Positions 18,401 to 27,856 of a stretch of DNA of 64,000 nucleotides are shown here, one piece after another. Numbering within the stretch: position 1 is the stretch's first letter; every line of letters starts with the position of its first letter. The DNA is from Corynebacterium kutscheri. GTDB taxonomy: Bacteria > Actinomycetota > Actinomycetes > Mycobacteriales > Mycobacteriaceae. The notes beneath the pieces were generated by a model, which ran no database searches, was not told the DNA's origin, and saw only the letters and a program-made list of their open reading frames with translations. The stretch covers positions 1,922,001-1,986,000 of the forward strand of contig NZ_CP011312.1 of the NCBI RefSeq assembly GCF_000980835.1, given 5' to 3'. A program made the translations under genes and the position numbers.

Positions 18401-18716
18401 GATCAATGCGCGCAATATCTGGGCTTAATGCAAGCTGGTGTAATCGTGAACGAATACGTTGATCCAATTGCCGCGCAGCTTTATTGGTAAAGGTCAAGCC
18501 CAAAACTTGTTCTGGATCAACCAGGCGGTTAGCAACCAACCACACCACCCGCGAAGCCATGGTTTCAGTTTTTCCAGCCCCGGCACCGGCAACAACCAAT
18601 AGTGGTGCTAGTCCATGTTCAATAATCTGGCTTTGTTGTTGGGTAGGCGGAAATTTCATGCCTACTAACTGGGATAATTCAACTGCCCCAATAAGTTCCT
18701 GGTTATTTATCTTCAT
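15447..18716 (-). CDS. adnB: AdnB-like helicase-nuclease subunit
   Basis: The 1,089-residue product has an N-terminal UvrD-type motor with Walker A GAGAGKTET (near residue 43), motif II LDEYQDTGHAQ and motif VI FYVAMTRSEHDL. A C-terminal RecB-family nuclease follows with GRMDAIFQQPDGSWFIVDWKTGH (written here in two parts: GRMDAIFQQ and FIVDWKTGH). With the overlapping upstream gene it matches the mycobacterial AdnAB heterodimer that resects double-strand breaks; there AdnB supplies the dominant translocation motor. All motor motifs seen here are intact. The start codon overlaps the stop of adnA by 4 bases, which implies coupled synthesis of the two subunits. Confidence 0.9.
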   Translation of the reverse strand: MKINNQELIGAVELSQLVGMKFPPTQQQSQIIEHGLAPLLVVAGAGAGKTETMASRVVWLVANRLVDPEQVLGLTFTNKAARQLDQRIRSRLHQLALSPDIARIDPDHSLRDKIATTSPTVKTYDSYAGSLVSEYGLLLPVEPSSRLITQTELFQIAYHVVESYQGQLPTSNSVATVTRRLLHLVSEMDNHMVDAAEIIEETKPVLSLVEELSEEAKRPPKYLADLAAVQKLRLALLPLVEKLKATLAEKRLITFGEQMSLAARLASQREAVATSQRQRFKVIMLDEYQDTGHAQRILLKSLFAGQAVTAVGDPMQSIYGWRGATAANLERFVVDFADGKTLADKKELTTSWRNPDIVLELANSVSASLLERGNAPRTVSPLSSRAGAPVGEVQLGFFDTRFTERAFVADYLQKQYENRQQRFYDRGEQFTAAVLVRKNEHTALIAQELADRGVPFEVVGLSGLLNIAEVADLIALATILLRPQDNTAAMRIISGPLVGLGIGDIEALAARARNLAAHAQVNKSSDYSEDPKEKLQQIIDEISPTIPEAVVGLGDAIADLGEADRFSVEGYRRLTQLSAQLRMLRNRSLRHSLPDLFADIEKTFNIRTEVLVRQDPHADGAAGTAHLDRFAQEVANFAKLPGAHLGAFLDYCALAKDEESGLEPGEVHVSADRVQILTAHKAKGLEWKIVALLHTDTQTYKAKAETWLTKEQHVPSTLRGDVAEQDNVTGAPILDLSDIEKPVDLKKAMDAHKAEFRQGQEEENARLFYVAMTRSEHDLLITGALASGTGKASLDNPYPYFQQLVDIRGDLVVQWCKQPELTGDTEFELPQPPAEYFPRHFEVLGQEAVYQALDSLPELNTDGDLFELWEQETTALIEEYKALAAPVVEVTLTTELTATDIVALSRDPEQFARRLRRPIPFKPNSYAKRGTEFHQWLEDRFGRASLLDESELPGSGEEKVANVEALKEAFLSSEWAHRTPMYVEQPFEVSVGSHIIRGRMDAIFQQPDGSWFIVDWKTGHRPTAQELRSNRVQLAVYRVAWAKLQGIDPDLVGAAFYYVGDKYLLAPQDLPDEKELARLVESASENVDS

Positions 18717-21700
18717 GAAATGACTACCTTTCCGTCCTCATGGACTGGGCACAAAGTAGTTAAGGGACAATGGCTACATGTGTTATTCAAACGTGCAATA
18801 ATTTGTGGACTACGTAGCTGGATTAATAATGATGGCAATAACCGGGCAAACTCGCTTAACTGTTCTTTATCTTTCGACGCTTGATCTCTGATAGCAATTT
18901 TCTGTGAACCACTTGCCGGGTAAACCAATTGCGCAGAATCAATAGCTAGCCCACCGGATATATCAGTGTTACTTAATACCTCAGCGTTATGTATCTGCCC
19001 ATTGCGCAGCGCTAATTGATAGCTCATAAGCTGTGCGTCTTCTTGGGCTTGCTCCTTGGTTTTTGGGGTACCCGTTTTAAAATCAACAATGCGGTAGCTG
19101 TCTGAATCCTTAACCTTATCCAGGCGGTCAATACGTCCTCGGATAATAAGCTTGTCTAAGCCCTGCCGATCAGATTCTGCTACTGCTGGTAACACATCAA
19201 CATTGACCTTGACTTCAGTACCTACCAAGTCAAAACCACCTGCAGCTGCCTCAATCCATGCTTTTAGCTTAACCAACAATTGTTGGAATTCTTCCATGGT
19301 GGATTCAATTTTCCAGGAAGGTTCCTGGAGAAGACGTCGATAAGCAGCACTAACCATAGCCTCTGCTTCTTCTGCATCCACCCCATTACCTAAAGCTTCG
19401 GCAAACGCATGTACCAGAGTGCCTTTTAATCTGTGGACCGATTTCTCTTCATTTTCATTCACCACTGAAGACAATGCCGCACGCAATGGGCAATGCAAGC
19501 CACTATCAATTTTAGACGGTGATAATGCCATAACTACTCGATTACTCATATCACTTACGCCCCCAGATCCCCACCATTGATCCGGATGTGCACCAGGTAT
19601 CTTTGCCTGGGCTAGACGAGCAAGTTGCCTCGCTGCTTGCTCTCGCTGTCGGGTTGTTGCCGCTGGATCGATCAGTGCCCGACGTAACTCAGCAACCATT
19701 GCTGGAATTGAAAGCAGACGTTGGTAGCCTAAGGCATTATCTTCAGTAGGTGCCTGAACAGTTGTTGAAACATCAAAAAGCGTTAGTGGCTCTGCTTCAC
19801 TAGATGCCTCGGGGTGTTCTTTCATTGTGGACAGCTCAGTGATAAACCGTGATACTTCCAATACCTCGTCTGCATCTGGGGCATCAACAGCGGTAATCAC
19901 CAACTGCTTAGTAGCACGAGTAGTGGCGACATAAAAGAGGTTTCGTTCGTCATTAAGCCGGTCGCTACTGCGACTAATAGGTAAATCTGGATCTATATCA
20001 GCATCAATAAGATCGACTAACTCTTCTTGGGCAAAAAGCGTTCCAGTTTCCCCCAAAGCCGGCCAGGTTCCCTCCTGTACACCGGTAACAATAACAGTAT
20101 GCCATTGTAATCCAGTGGTAGCGTGTGCAGTCATAATATGTACTGCATCTGGGGTAGCTAAGCGACGATCACGCACACCAGTAGGCAATATTTGTTCTTC
20201 AATATGGGTGACAAACGACGCTATTTTTGCCTGCGGGTAGCGTTCTACCCAGTCACCAGCAGCGTCGAAAAGCGCCATAACGGAATCCAGATCACGATCA
20301 GCTTGGGAACCAATAGCACCACCGCGCAAGCTCATAGCAAGTAAATGCTGATCAAGTCCGGTAGCATTCCATAATTCCCAAAGAATCTCCTCTACCGAAG
20401 CCTGCTGATGCAGGGCTTGTTCTCCAGCAGAAAAAACAGCACGAATCCGCTCTAATACTTCTGTTTCTATAGGGGTTAATATTGTCGCTGCATCCAACAG
20501 AAATTCAGTACGCTGTAATTCATCTTGACCAGGAAGTACCAGCAAACGCATCAGATCAATTGCTCGACGCCCATACGAAGAAGAATCGGCATCAGGATCG
20601 GCCAGCACTCGCCGTAGCTCAACTTGTCTGAAACTACGGAAAAGCCGACGCATGGTTACTGGATCAGCGCCACCAATTGGGCCCGTAATTAACTCCTCTA
20701 GCTCAGCATTGGTAATCCTTTGGGTTAATGCCCGCGCGGCAATTAATAAATTTGCGACGATTCTTTGCTCGCTGAGCACAATCGCCGTGGGATCAACATG
20801 CACCGGCACCCCGGCTGATAATAAATGACGTCGCACCTGGCCAATCTGACTCGTCGAGCGCACCACCACAGCAATCTGAGACCACGGCACCTCATTTAAT
20901 AAATGCGCCCGACGCACGGTATCAGCAACAAACGTCGACTCGGCAGCAGCAGTAGGAAAAATCTCTACCTCGCTAATAGGGGTGCGCCACGAAGAGGTAA
21001 GTTCTACAGTGTGATCGACGGGATAGGTGTCTAAAAATTCTGCGCTAGCGCCCCGGAAACGATGAATTAGCTGATGACTATCGCCAGCAATCACACCGAA
21101 TTCAGCAAAAGCTAATAACTCGGTGATTAATCGTGCCGACTGGGGGTCAAGGTGCTGGGCATCGTCGATAAGCACCATTTTCCAGCCTTGATCCTCGATT
21201 GGCTTTTCTAATGCTTTGGTTACTAGCTCTGCCGCGCTCAACGAATTTTGGCCACGAAGTGAAATAACCTGCTCATACTCGCGCATAAATGCACCTGCCG
21301 AGTACCACATATCGCGGTTATATTTCTTACCTAATTGCTCTAAGGTTTCCGGGCTTAGTCCACGTTCGGTAGCACGCAATAAAAAGTCGCGAATCCCGCG
21401 AGCAAAACCTAATAAATTGACTGCTTCGCGTACCTCTTGTGGCCACATACTAGCTCCACTATCAGCATGACCCGCTAATAATTCACGAATCACCGCATCT
21501 TGTTCGGCACCAGTAATAAGGCGTAATTGTTCTTCACAACTACTGCGCACCAATGCAAAAGCTAAAGAGTGAATTGAGCGCACCATGGTCGCTGCCGCAG
21601 AATAATCCAGGCCAATAACTCGGTGAATAATCCCCTCGCGCAAGCGGGAAGCGGCTTCTTTACTAGCAGCAATCACAAGTATTTCATCTGGGCTTCGCCC

Positions 21701-21874
21701 CTGACGCAGCTGATGAGCTACGGTATCCATTAGCAGGGTAGATACCCCACTACCAGCTACTCCGCGCAACCGCCAGATGCCCTTAGGGTTAAGAAATAAC
21801 TGACTATCCCACTCACGCAGTGGTACTTGTGCGTTTTTTGTTACTAGCCGAACAGTAGGAATGGGTGAAGTCAT
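18713..21874 (-). CDS. adnA: AdnA-like helicase-nuclease subunit with degenerate ATPase motif
   Basis: This 1,053-residue protein has a UvrD-like N-terminal half and a C-terminal RecB-family nuclease (GRIDRLDKV then YRIVDFKTG). The nuclease is framed by cysteines suited to a 4Fe-4S cluster: one near residue 795 (GLHCPL) and three at 1033, 1036 and 1042 (CSHCPLTTLC). This cluster is a feature of AdnA. The P-loop reads GVAGSGVST, lacking the invariant Lys, and motif II reads IDDAQHLD, so ATP hydrolysis here is doubtful. The partner AdnB has intact motifs. It lies 17 bases downstream of the TIGR02569-like gene and overlaps adnB by 4 bases. Confidence 0.88.
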   Translation of the reverse strand: MTSPIPTVRLVTKNAQVPLREWDSQLFLNPKGIWRLRGVAGSGVSTLLMDTVAHQLRQGRSPDEILVIAASKEAASRLREGIIHRVIGLDYSAAATMVRSIHSLAFALVRSSCEEQLRLITGAEQDAVIRELLAGHADSGASMWPQEVREAVNLLGFARGIRDFLLRATERGLSPETLEQLGKKYNRDMWYSAGAFMREYEQVISLRGQNSLSAAELVTKALEKPIEDQGWKMVLIDDAQHLDPQSARLITELLAFAEFGVIAGDSHQLIHRFRGASAEFLDTYPVDHTVELTSSWRTPISEVEIFPTAAAESTFVADTVRRAHLLNEVPWSQIAVVVRSTSQIGQVRRHLLSAGVPVHVDPTAIVLSEQRIVANLLIAARALTQRITNAELEELITGPIGGADPVTMRRLFRSFRQVELRRVLADPDADSSSYGRRAIDLMRLLVLPGQDELQRTEFLLDAATILTPIETEVLERIRAVFSAGEQALHQQASVEEILWELWNATGLDQHLLAMSLRGGAIGSQADRDLDSVMALFDAAGDWVERYPQAKIASFVTHIEEQILPTGVRDRRLATPDAVHIMTAHATTGLQWHTVIVTGVQEGTWPALGETGTLFAQEELVDLIDADIDPDLPISRSSDRLNDERNLFYVATTRATKQLVITAVDAPDADEVLEVSRFITELSTMKEHPEASSEAEPLTLFDVSTTVQAPTEDNALGYQRLLSIPAMVAELRRALIDPAATTRQREQAARQLARLAQAKIPGAHPDQWWGSGGVSDMSNRVVMALSPSKIDSGLHCPLRAALSSVVNENEEKSVHRLKGTLVHAFAEALGNGVDAEEAEAMVSAAYRRLLQEPSWKIESTMEEFQQLLVKLKAWIEAAAGGFDLVGTEVKVNVDVLPAVAESDRQGLDKLIIRGRIDRLDKVKDSDSYRIVDFKTGTPKTKEQAQEDAQLMSYQLALRNGQIHNAEVLSNTDISGGLAIDSAQLVYPASGSQKIAIRDQASKDKEQLSEFARLLPSLLIQLRSPQIIARLNNTCSHCPLTTLCPVHEDGKVVIS

Positions 21875-21891
21875 ATTCCTAGTGTGTCATG

Positions 21892-22719
21892 TCAGGTGGA
21901 CATGATGATATTTGCCACCCATTCTAGATTCGTTCCTGAGTTCGACTTAGCCTCCGGATGCAGAGCATGAACAAAAATTCGATAAAGCACGCTACGCAAT
22001 AAAAGCTGGCGGATATGCGGTATGTGCTCAAAACGGTGAATAATCTGCTGATCGACGGCTTCAAATAAAAGCCCATCAACAATTGTTTGGGCAGCAGTAT
22101 AACCCTGTGGATGAGCCACACCAATAATATCGGTTACCGTAGGAGCATTATTTCCCGCATAAATGGTAGTGGCAAACATATCAGCATGAGTTACCTGACG
22201 TGATGCAGAAATAGGATGCACATGACTGACAATCTTGGGTACTAAAGCAATCGCTGTTTCATGAGCCGGCACCATAGGATCCAAATTATCTATTTGCGCT
22301 AGTGGATCACTAGACCAGGCTAAAGCATCAGCAATGGAGAAAACATTGTTACGGTCTACCTGTGCAAAAGATTCTGGAACCTCAACCTTGGCTAAAGCTT
22401 CATCAAGACGAAGCGCGGCAACAACTGTCTCATCTACTCGTTTAGTTAATACCCCTACTACATAGGTATTAGCGCGCCAACCGTCATTAACAAATCGACC
22501 ATCAGTACTGCGTATTGGCCGAACAATACGCAACCCATGTGGTTGCAGATTTTCTCTAATTCGAGCTGACCAGCCGGCTCGATCAGGATAAGGCACCTGC
22601 GAAAAAACAATATCGCCAACTCGCCAGCCATAATCCCAGGCTGCGCCTAATTGTTGTGCCGGAGTATCGGGTGCATGAAAACTATCACGCACGTGATGAG
22701 GCAACTCCGAATGTTTCAT
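21892..22719 (-). CDS. TIGR02569-like actinobacterial protein (degenerate phosphotransferase fold)
   Basis: This 275-residue protein resembles the actinobacterial TIGR02569 family, whose members look like aminoglycoside-phosphotransferase-fold proteins and sit at the same place in mycobacteria (Rv3205c, from memory). The segment QVTHADMFATTIYAGNNAPT aligns with the HGDL-x-GN catalytic loop and VTDI with the metal-binding DxD region. The His-Gly-Asp is degenerate here (HADM), so kinase activity is unlikely or changed. ATG 22719 gives MKHSELPHHVRDSFH. No membrane segment is seen. Function is unknown; the place next to adnAB is conserved but proves no shared role. Confidence 0.7.
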   Translation of the reverse strand: MKHSELPHHVRDSFHAPDTPAQQLGAAWDYGWRVGDIVFSQVPYPDRAGWSARIRENLQPHGLRIVRPIRSTDGRFVNDGWRANTYVVGVLTKRVDETVVAALRLDEALAKVEVPESFAQVDRNNVFSIADALAWSSDPLAQIDNLDPMVPAHETAIALVPKIVSHVHPISASRQVTHADMFATTIYAGNNAPTVTDIIGVAHPQGYTAAQTIVDGLLFEAVDQQIIHRFEHIPHIRQLLLRSVLYRIFVHALHPEAKSNSGTNLEWVANIIMST

Positions 22720-22765
22720 AACACTTAGCTTAACCGCTTATCTCTTTTTAATACCACGAGAAATC

Positions 22766-23644
22766 CTAAGCAAAAGGATATGGCCATGGATTTGCTACGC
22801 ACACCGCACCATCATCGTCATATACTTCTTCAGGGTCAATCGCATAAAGTTCTGCATTGGAAAGACTCAGTGTTTGCTGCATCATAATTGGTGCTAATTC
22901 CCCATTACCGCCGCAAGGAACATGCGCAGCATAGCCAATCCCATGACCAACCTCGTGGTTGAGCAAGTATTGACGATAGGAGCCAATATCGCCCTGGAAT
23001 GGAGCAGCACCGCGCACCCACCGCGACTCATTGACTACTACGCGCCCCTCGGTGGGATAAAAACAACTGGTTTCCATATCGATATCATTACCACAAGCCT
23101 TGTGAGTGGTTTCCACGCTGCTTAATTGAATACGTAGATCTGGGTTTTGATCAGCAGCCACATGTTCAAAACGATACCGACGATCAGCAGTCCACCCTTT
23201 TGGATTTAATAAGGTGGCATCAACCATGGTGGCAAAGGCATCATCACCACCATAGCCTGCAGTATCAATGCCATTTTCTACTTCCACCACATAGGTAAAA
23301 GTACGCTCGCTACCATCACCACCTTGTGCCCCAGGTGTTCCCACCACCCGGTAGGTGCCCTCACCGGCTTCGGTATAGTCTCCACCGGCTGGCAACTCAG
23401 TTGCCGGAATCACCCGCGGCTGGCCATTCGCGGGATCTGGTCCACGTAACAATGAATCCGCTGATTCAGACAGTGCTACCGAGGCCTGAGCTGCCGAAGA
23501 TTCCTGGCGAGAACCCGTGGGGGTGGAAAAAACGTCGAAAAGCACCCACACAGTAATCACTGCTAAAACTGGAATAGCGTAGGCACGCCAGCCATAATCA
23601 CGTGCAAAGCGCACAAAAAAACTGTCGTTGGGTGCTGATCTCAC
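22766..23644 (-). CDS. DUF3152 membrane-anchored metzincin-like protein
   Basis: The 292-residue product has one N-terminal transmembrane helix (about residues 20-38, YAIPVLAVITVWVLF) and an extracytoplasmic DUF3152 domain. The zinc-binding motif HEVGHGIGYAAH resembles the metzincin pattern HExxHxxGxxH with one extra residue before the third His. The following VPCGGNGELAPIMMQQT is typical of the family, with the Met expected in a Met-turn. A membrane-tethered peptidase is plausible, though activity is not established for this family. It lies 3 bases downstream of the DUF3107 gene, in one transcription unit. Confidence 0.87.
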   Translation of the reverse strand: MRSAPNDSFFVRFARDYGWRAYAIPVLAVITVWVLFDVFSTPTGSRQESSAAQASVALSESADSLLRGPDPANGQPRVIPATELPAGGDYTEAGEGTYRVVGTPGAQGGDGSERTFTYVVEVENGIDTAGYGGDDAFATMVDATLLNPKGWTADRRYRFEHVAADQNPDLRIQLSSVETTHKACGNDIDMETSCFYPTEGRVVVNESRWVRGAAPFQGDIGSYRQYLLNHEVGHGIGYAAHVPCGGNGELAPIMMQQTLSLSNAELYAIDPEEVYDDDGAVCVANPWPYPFA

Positions 23645-23647
23645 TGT

Positions 23648-23875
23648 TTATACTCCCGAGAAACCAACTGTACGAGCATTAGTGGTACCAACCTCGACAT
23701 AGGCAATCTGAGTATTGCGAATAAGATAACGACGTCCCTGATCATCAGTGAAATCAAAGAGCTCGAAATCATTTTTTAACGCCTTACTAACCTGAGCAAC
23801 AACCTCGTCTTGTGCTGCTGAGGTAGAAATAACCAACTCACGAGGGTTGTCGGTGAAACCAATTTTGATGTCCAT
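23648..23875 (-). CDS. DUF3107 family small protein
   Basis: This 75-residue protein (MDIKIGFTDNPRELVI) matches the short DUF3107 family of actinobacteria (compare Rv3208A/TB9.4). The family consists of small alpha/beta proteins of unknown function with a conserved C-terminal IAYVEVG. AAGGAGC lies just upstream of ATG 23875. It is divergent from the DEAD-box helicase gene and co-directional with the DUF3152 gene. Confidence 0.85.
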   Translation of the reverse strand: MDIKIGFTDNPRELVISTSAAQDEVVAQVSKALKNDFELFDFTDDQGRRYLIRNTQIAYVEVGTTNARTVGFSGV

Positions 23876-24005
23876 GGGTGCTCCTTGAAAATATGGCAGC
23901 TTTTTTAAAAGCTTTACTTATCTTAATTTCTTTTCCCCGTGTGGAAAACACGGGCTGTACACACAACGAACCAACGCTAAATCGTGTTCCCTTTCCCGAA
24001 AGGTA

Positions 24006-25373
24006 ATGTATGTAGCTGTGCCTACAAAAGACGCTAAAAAAGCATTACCTACCTTCCGCGAATTAGGTGTTGCCATCGAGATTTGCCAGGCGTTAGCCGA
24101 GCAGGGCATCCACCGTACCTTCGCAATCCAAGAGCTAACTTTGCCTATTGCGCTTGCTGGTCGCGATCTTATCGGTCAAGCACGCACTGGCATGGGCAAA
24201 ACTTTCGGCTTTGGGGTGCCCTTGCTTGATCGCGTTTTCGACGATGCTGCTATTGCCGAGTTAGATGGCACTCCCCGCGCACTCATTGTGGTTCCTACCC
24301 GAGAACTTGCCCAACAAGTTGGCGAAGACCTTACTACCGCAGCCAAACACACCCCGGTTAAGGTCACCACAATTTATGGTGGCACGCGTTTCGACGACCA
24401 ACTTACAGCCTTAGAAAAAGGCACTGACGTAGTAGTAGGAACTCCTGGCCGACTACTAGATCTGTATAAACGTAAGGCACTGCTACTCGATCAGGTTGCT
24501 ATTTTAGTGCTCGATGAAGCCGATGAAATGCTTGATCTAGGCTTCTTACCTGATATTGAACGCCTATTGGAAGCACTTACCCATGAGCATCAAACCATGC
24601 TCTTTTCTGCAACCATGCCTGGTCCAATTTTGACTCTAGCGCGCGCATTTATGCAGCATCCAGTGCATATTCGCGCCGAAAATATAGGTGATTCACAAAC
24701 CAATGCCGATATTGAACAAATTGTGTTCCAAGCCCACAGAATGGATAAAACCGCGGTAACTGCTCGCATATTACAAGCTCATGGGCGCGGAAAAACTATT
24801 ATCTTTACCCGAACTAAGCGCAGCGCAGCAGAATTAGCCACTGATCTTGGCACCCGTGGCTTCTCTGTTGCTGCTTTGCATGGTGATATGGATCAAAAAG
24901 CACGGGAGCGATCTCTTACCGCTTTTAAGAAATCCGCAGTAGATATTGTGGTTGCCACCGATGTTGCTGCTCGGGGTATCGACATCGACGATGTTACTCA
25001 TGTTATTAACTATCAGACCCCAGATGATCCACTAACCTATGTCCACCGCATTGGTCGTACTGGGCGCGCTGGTAATAAAGGCGTTGCGGTAACTTTGGTG
25101 GGCTACGATGAGCTGAATAAATGGGGGCTCATTAATGATGAGCACAACTTAGAGATTCCGGTTCCACCCCAATGGTTTTCCACGTCACCAGAGCTTTTTG
25201 AGGCTCTTGATATTCCACACGACGCCGGTGAAAGTATCGGCGCAGAAAAACCAGCTCTTGGTGGTGCACGTGGCTTTGGTGCTAAAAAAGATAATGCACC
25301 GCGACGCAGCCAAGACAGCCGGGAAAATAGCCCTCACAATAGCCGTAAAGGAAGAAGACCACGCCGATCATGA
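24006..25373 (+). CDS. rhlE: DEAD-box RNA helicase
   Basis: This 455-residue helicase shows the standard motif series: Q motif region (GVAIEICQALAEQGIHRTFA), motif I ARTGMGKT, PTRELA, TPGRLLD, the DEAD box LDEADEML, SAT, and YVHRIGRTGRAG. The C-terminus is basic and Arg/Ser-rich, fit for RNA binding. It resembles Rv3211. ATG 24006 is very close to GAAAGG, and a GTG at 24018 is an alternative start. It overlaps the downstream gene by 4 bases (ATGA). The rhlE name follows mycobacterial usage; the subfamily is not proven. Confidence 0.9.
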   Translation: MYVAVPTKDAKKALPTFRELGVAIEICQALAEQGIHRTFAIQELTLPIALAGRDLIGQARTGMGKTFGFGVPLLDRVFDDAAIAELDGTPRALIVVPTRELAQQVGEDLTTAAKHTPVKVTTIYGGTRFDDQLTALEKGTDVVVGTPGRLLDLYKRKALLLDQVAILVLDEADEMLDLGFLPDIERLLEALTHEHQTMLFSATMPGPILTLARAFMQHPVHIRAENIGDSQTNADIEQIVFQAHRMDKTAVTARILQAHGRGKTIIFTRTKRSAAELATDLGTRGFSVAALHGDMDQKARERSLTAFKKSAVDIVVATDVAARGIDIDDVTHVINYQTPDDPLTYVHRIGRTGRAGNKGVAVTLVGYDELNKWGLINDEHNLEIPVPPQWFSTSPELFEALDIPHDAGESIGAEKPALGGARGFGAKKDNAPRRSQDSRENSPHNSRKGRRPRRS

Positions 25374-26596
25374 AAGCCCCCATTTTACGTCGAACAAAAA
25401 TCGACCTAGCTATTACTGCTGGTTTAAGTGCGCTCACGCTGATCGGTATTGCCGGAGTGTGGGCAACCGCGCCTAGTAGAAATGTTGATCATCTACCTGG
25501 TGAGGCAATCACGGTTAATGCTACCGAGGTAAATTTTGCAGCACCTGCTGCTACCGAAGTGTTCCAGGTTGCTGGTGATCCTTTTAATCAGCGTGCCATT
25601 ATTTCTAATGGATTAATTATCTCAACCGAGATCACCGAGGATTCCTCGACTATACGCGCTATTAACCCAGAAAATGGTGAAGAAGTATGGCACTACTCTA
25701 GGGATCGGCAACTTTGTTCCCTTTCACAAGCCTGGGATAACGTCATTATGGATTTCCACAGTGGACGCGGCTGCGGCGATGTAGTCAGTGTGCACGGCGC
25801 TACCGGCGAATATGTTACGACACGTTCAGCAAGTGCAAGCAATGAAGTTGCGCCAATTAGCTCTAATGATCGAGTAGGAATTGTCAGCCCCGAACGGGTA
25901 GAACTATGGCGCTCAGATCTCGTACGTACCGTCGAATATGGCGATGTACCAATAAAACAAGAAGCAGAGCAACAACCACATGAAGAATGCACTATTTCTT
26001 CTGCGCTTACCCGCACGGAAATCTTGGCCGTAGTTGAACAGTGTGACGACCATTATTGGTTACGGCTGCAAAAAACTACCCCACATGACTCCCGTGAACC
26101 ATCAATAATTCAAGATTTTGATCTTGGCACCAACCCAGCGCGAGTAGTTGCGGTGAATCAAACTGGGGCCGCAGTTTATATATCCGGTGCTACCCCAGAG
26201 ATCATTGCTTATAACGAACTCAATGAGCAAACTGCGCGTAGCCTAGTTTCCCCGGCTCCACTTGCTGATACCACTAGTGGGTTATTTACTCCCCAAACTG
26301 GCGATCTACCTCATCATATGACCTGGTTTGACGGTCAGCGTCTGTATCTTTTTGCTCCCTCAAAGCTGAATCTCAGTCAAATTTTTGAGAATGTTTTGGG
26401 GGCAGGTGCTGCTACTAATGATCGTCTACTTATCCCAATTTCACAGGGTATTGCGGTAGCGAATTGGACGACCGGAGAAATTGAATCCACTATTGCTGTT
26501 GATCGCCACGGCTATACCGGTCCGATCTCATTAAGTGTGAACAATGGGTATATCGTCGAAAAGCGAGGCAGTGAGATCGTGGTTTTAAAAACCTAA
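25370..26596 (+). CDS. Membrane-anchored PQQ/beta-propeller-like protein
   Basis: This 408-residue protein has an N-terminal anchor (about residues 14-32, ITAGLSALTLIGIAGVW) and an extracytoplasmic domain. Propeller-like repeats such as AINPENGEEVWHYSRDRQLC, VSVHGATGEYVTT and IAVANWTTGEIESTI support a PQQ-like beta-propeller. It corresponds in position to Rv3212. It overlaps the helicase gene by 4 bases, so the two are co-translated, though a functional link is not obvious. It is convergent with efeB, 25 bases away; no clear terminator is seen between them. Confidence 0.78.
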   Translation: MKAPILRRTKIDLAITAGLSALTLIGIAGVWATAPSRNVDHLPGEAITVNATEVNFAAPAATEVFQVAGDPFNQRAIISNGLIISTEITEDSSTIRAINPENGEEVWHYSRDRQLCSLSQAWDNVIMDFHSGRGCGDVVSVHGATGEYVTTRSASASNEVAPISSNDRVGIVSPERVELWRSDLVRTVEYGDVPIKQEAEQQPHEECTISSALTRTEILAVVEQCDDHYWLRLQKTTPHDSREPSIIQDFDLGTNPARVVAVNQTGAAVYISGATPEIIAYNELNEQTARSLVSPAPLADTTSGLFTPQTGDLPHHMTWFDGQRLYLFAPSKLNLSQIFENVLGAGAATNDRLLIPISQGIAVANWTTGEIESTIAVDRHGYTGPISLSVNNGYIVEKRGSEIVVLKT

Positions 26597-26621
26597 AACC
26601 AACGATCCCAGCAAACCTTAG

Positions 26622-27856
26622 CTAACTAAAAAGCCGTTCGCCAACGAAACTATCCTGCTCACCTATGCCACCGGGAACAATATATAACCCGGTGGCAATG
26701 TGCTGAAGATACTCGGTCAGCGCATCACCGCTCATTTTTGCTAACACCGGAATGAAATTTGTTTCTGGGTTTCGCACAAAAGCAATAAAAAACAGTCCTG
26801 CTTCTAGCCGACCCAACTCAGTAAGTCCCTCAGTGCAGTTATAACCACGACGCAGCATCCGCGCCCCATTGTTATTATCCGGATGCACAATAGCTACATG
26901 AGAATCAAGCGGGATTTTTAACTCACCACTAGCGGCCTGAATATGGAAATCGGAAGCACTAAATTCATCGCCACCAAAAAGCGGTGCTCCGTTGAGTTTA
27001 TCGCGGCCAATAATATCTTCTTGTTCGCGCAAAATAAGCTCATCCCACACCTCCATCATCATGCGGATTTTACGCACGCATAAATAGGTGCCCCTGCTGC
27101 CCAGTGAGCATCATCAGTAGGTTGAATCCACAAATGTTTGGCTAATTCCTGCGTATTATCTTCTGCTTTAATATTGGCGGTGCCGTCTTTAAAACCAAAG
27201 AGATTACGCGGAGTTTCTTGTTCTGTTGAGGTAGAAGAGGTGCGCCCATAACCAAGTTGCATCCATTTCACGCTTACTGTGCCAAAAGCAATGCGTTTGA
27301 ACTGGTGCATGGCATGCAGCACTACCATAGGATCTTCGGCGCAAATCTGAATAACCAAATCCCCGTCGCTTTTATCCTTATCTAAATATTCGGCCGCCAT
27401 GCGCGGAATTCCGTTCGCCAATACCGTAGGCATACGCTGGGCAATACCAAAACGATCGCCATAGGTATCGTGTTGGAAAAGAGTGCGTCCGAAACCAAAA
27501 GTAATAGTTAAATTCGAGGCAGTTAACCCCATTGCCTCCCCGGTATCATCTGGGGGAACATTATCATTTACCTTGGGATCATTCACCGGTTGCCCGGCTT
27601 GCATTCTTTCGGCAGCGATCGTCCATTTGCTCAACAAATCAATAAGATCTTTTCGACGATCGGCAACCATATCAAAGGCCACCATAATAATTTGTTGCTG
27701 AGCTGGACTAAGAATCCCCGACTGGTGCTCACCACGAAAAGCAATTACCTCACCGGTTGGGCCATCCTCAGTGCCCTGAGTGCAGGCACCCGACATGCCA
27801 GTACTTAGTGCACCTGCTCCACCAAGGAGAAAGTGTCGTCGCGAAACGTTTCTCAT
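26622..27856 (-). pseudogene. efeB: Frameshifted efeB (DyP-type heme peroxidase)
   Basis: The first frame (27856 down to 27059) starts with a Tat signal (SRRHFLLGGAGALSTG) and contains the DyP motif LFGFKDGTAN. It then ends in an abnormal tail, APIYACVKSA. The second frame (to 26622) continues the family sequence as RKIRMMMEVWDELILREQE and carries the C-terminal half. Adding one base to the G4 run at 27091-27094 (C4 on plus) restores GGTYLCVRKIRMM, the usual junction. The product would be the periplasmic heme peroxidase of the EfeUOB ferrous iron system. The efeO stop overlaps its ATG. As written the gene is broken. Confidence 0.88.
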
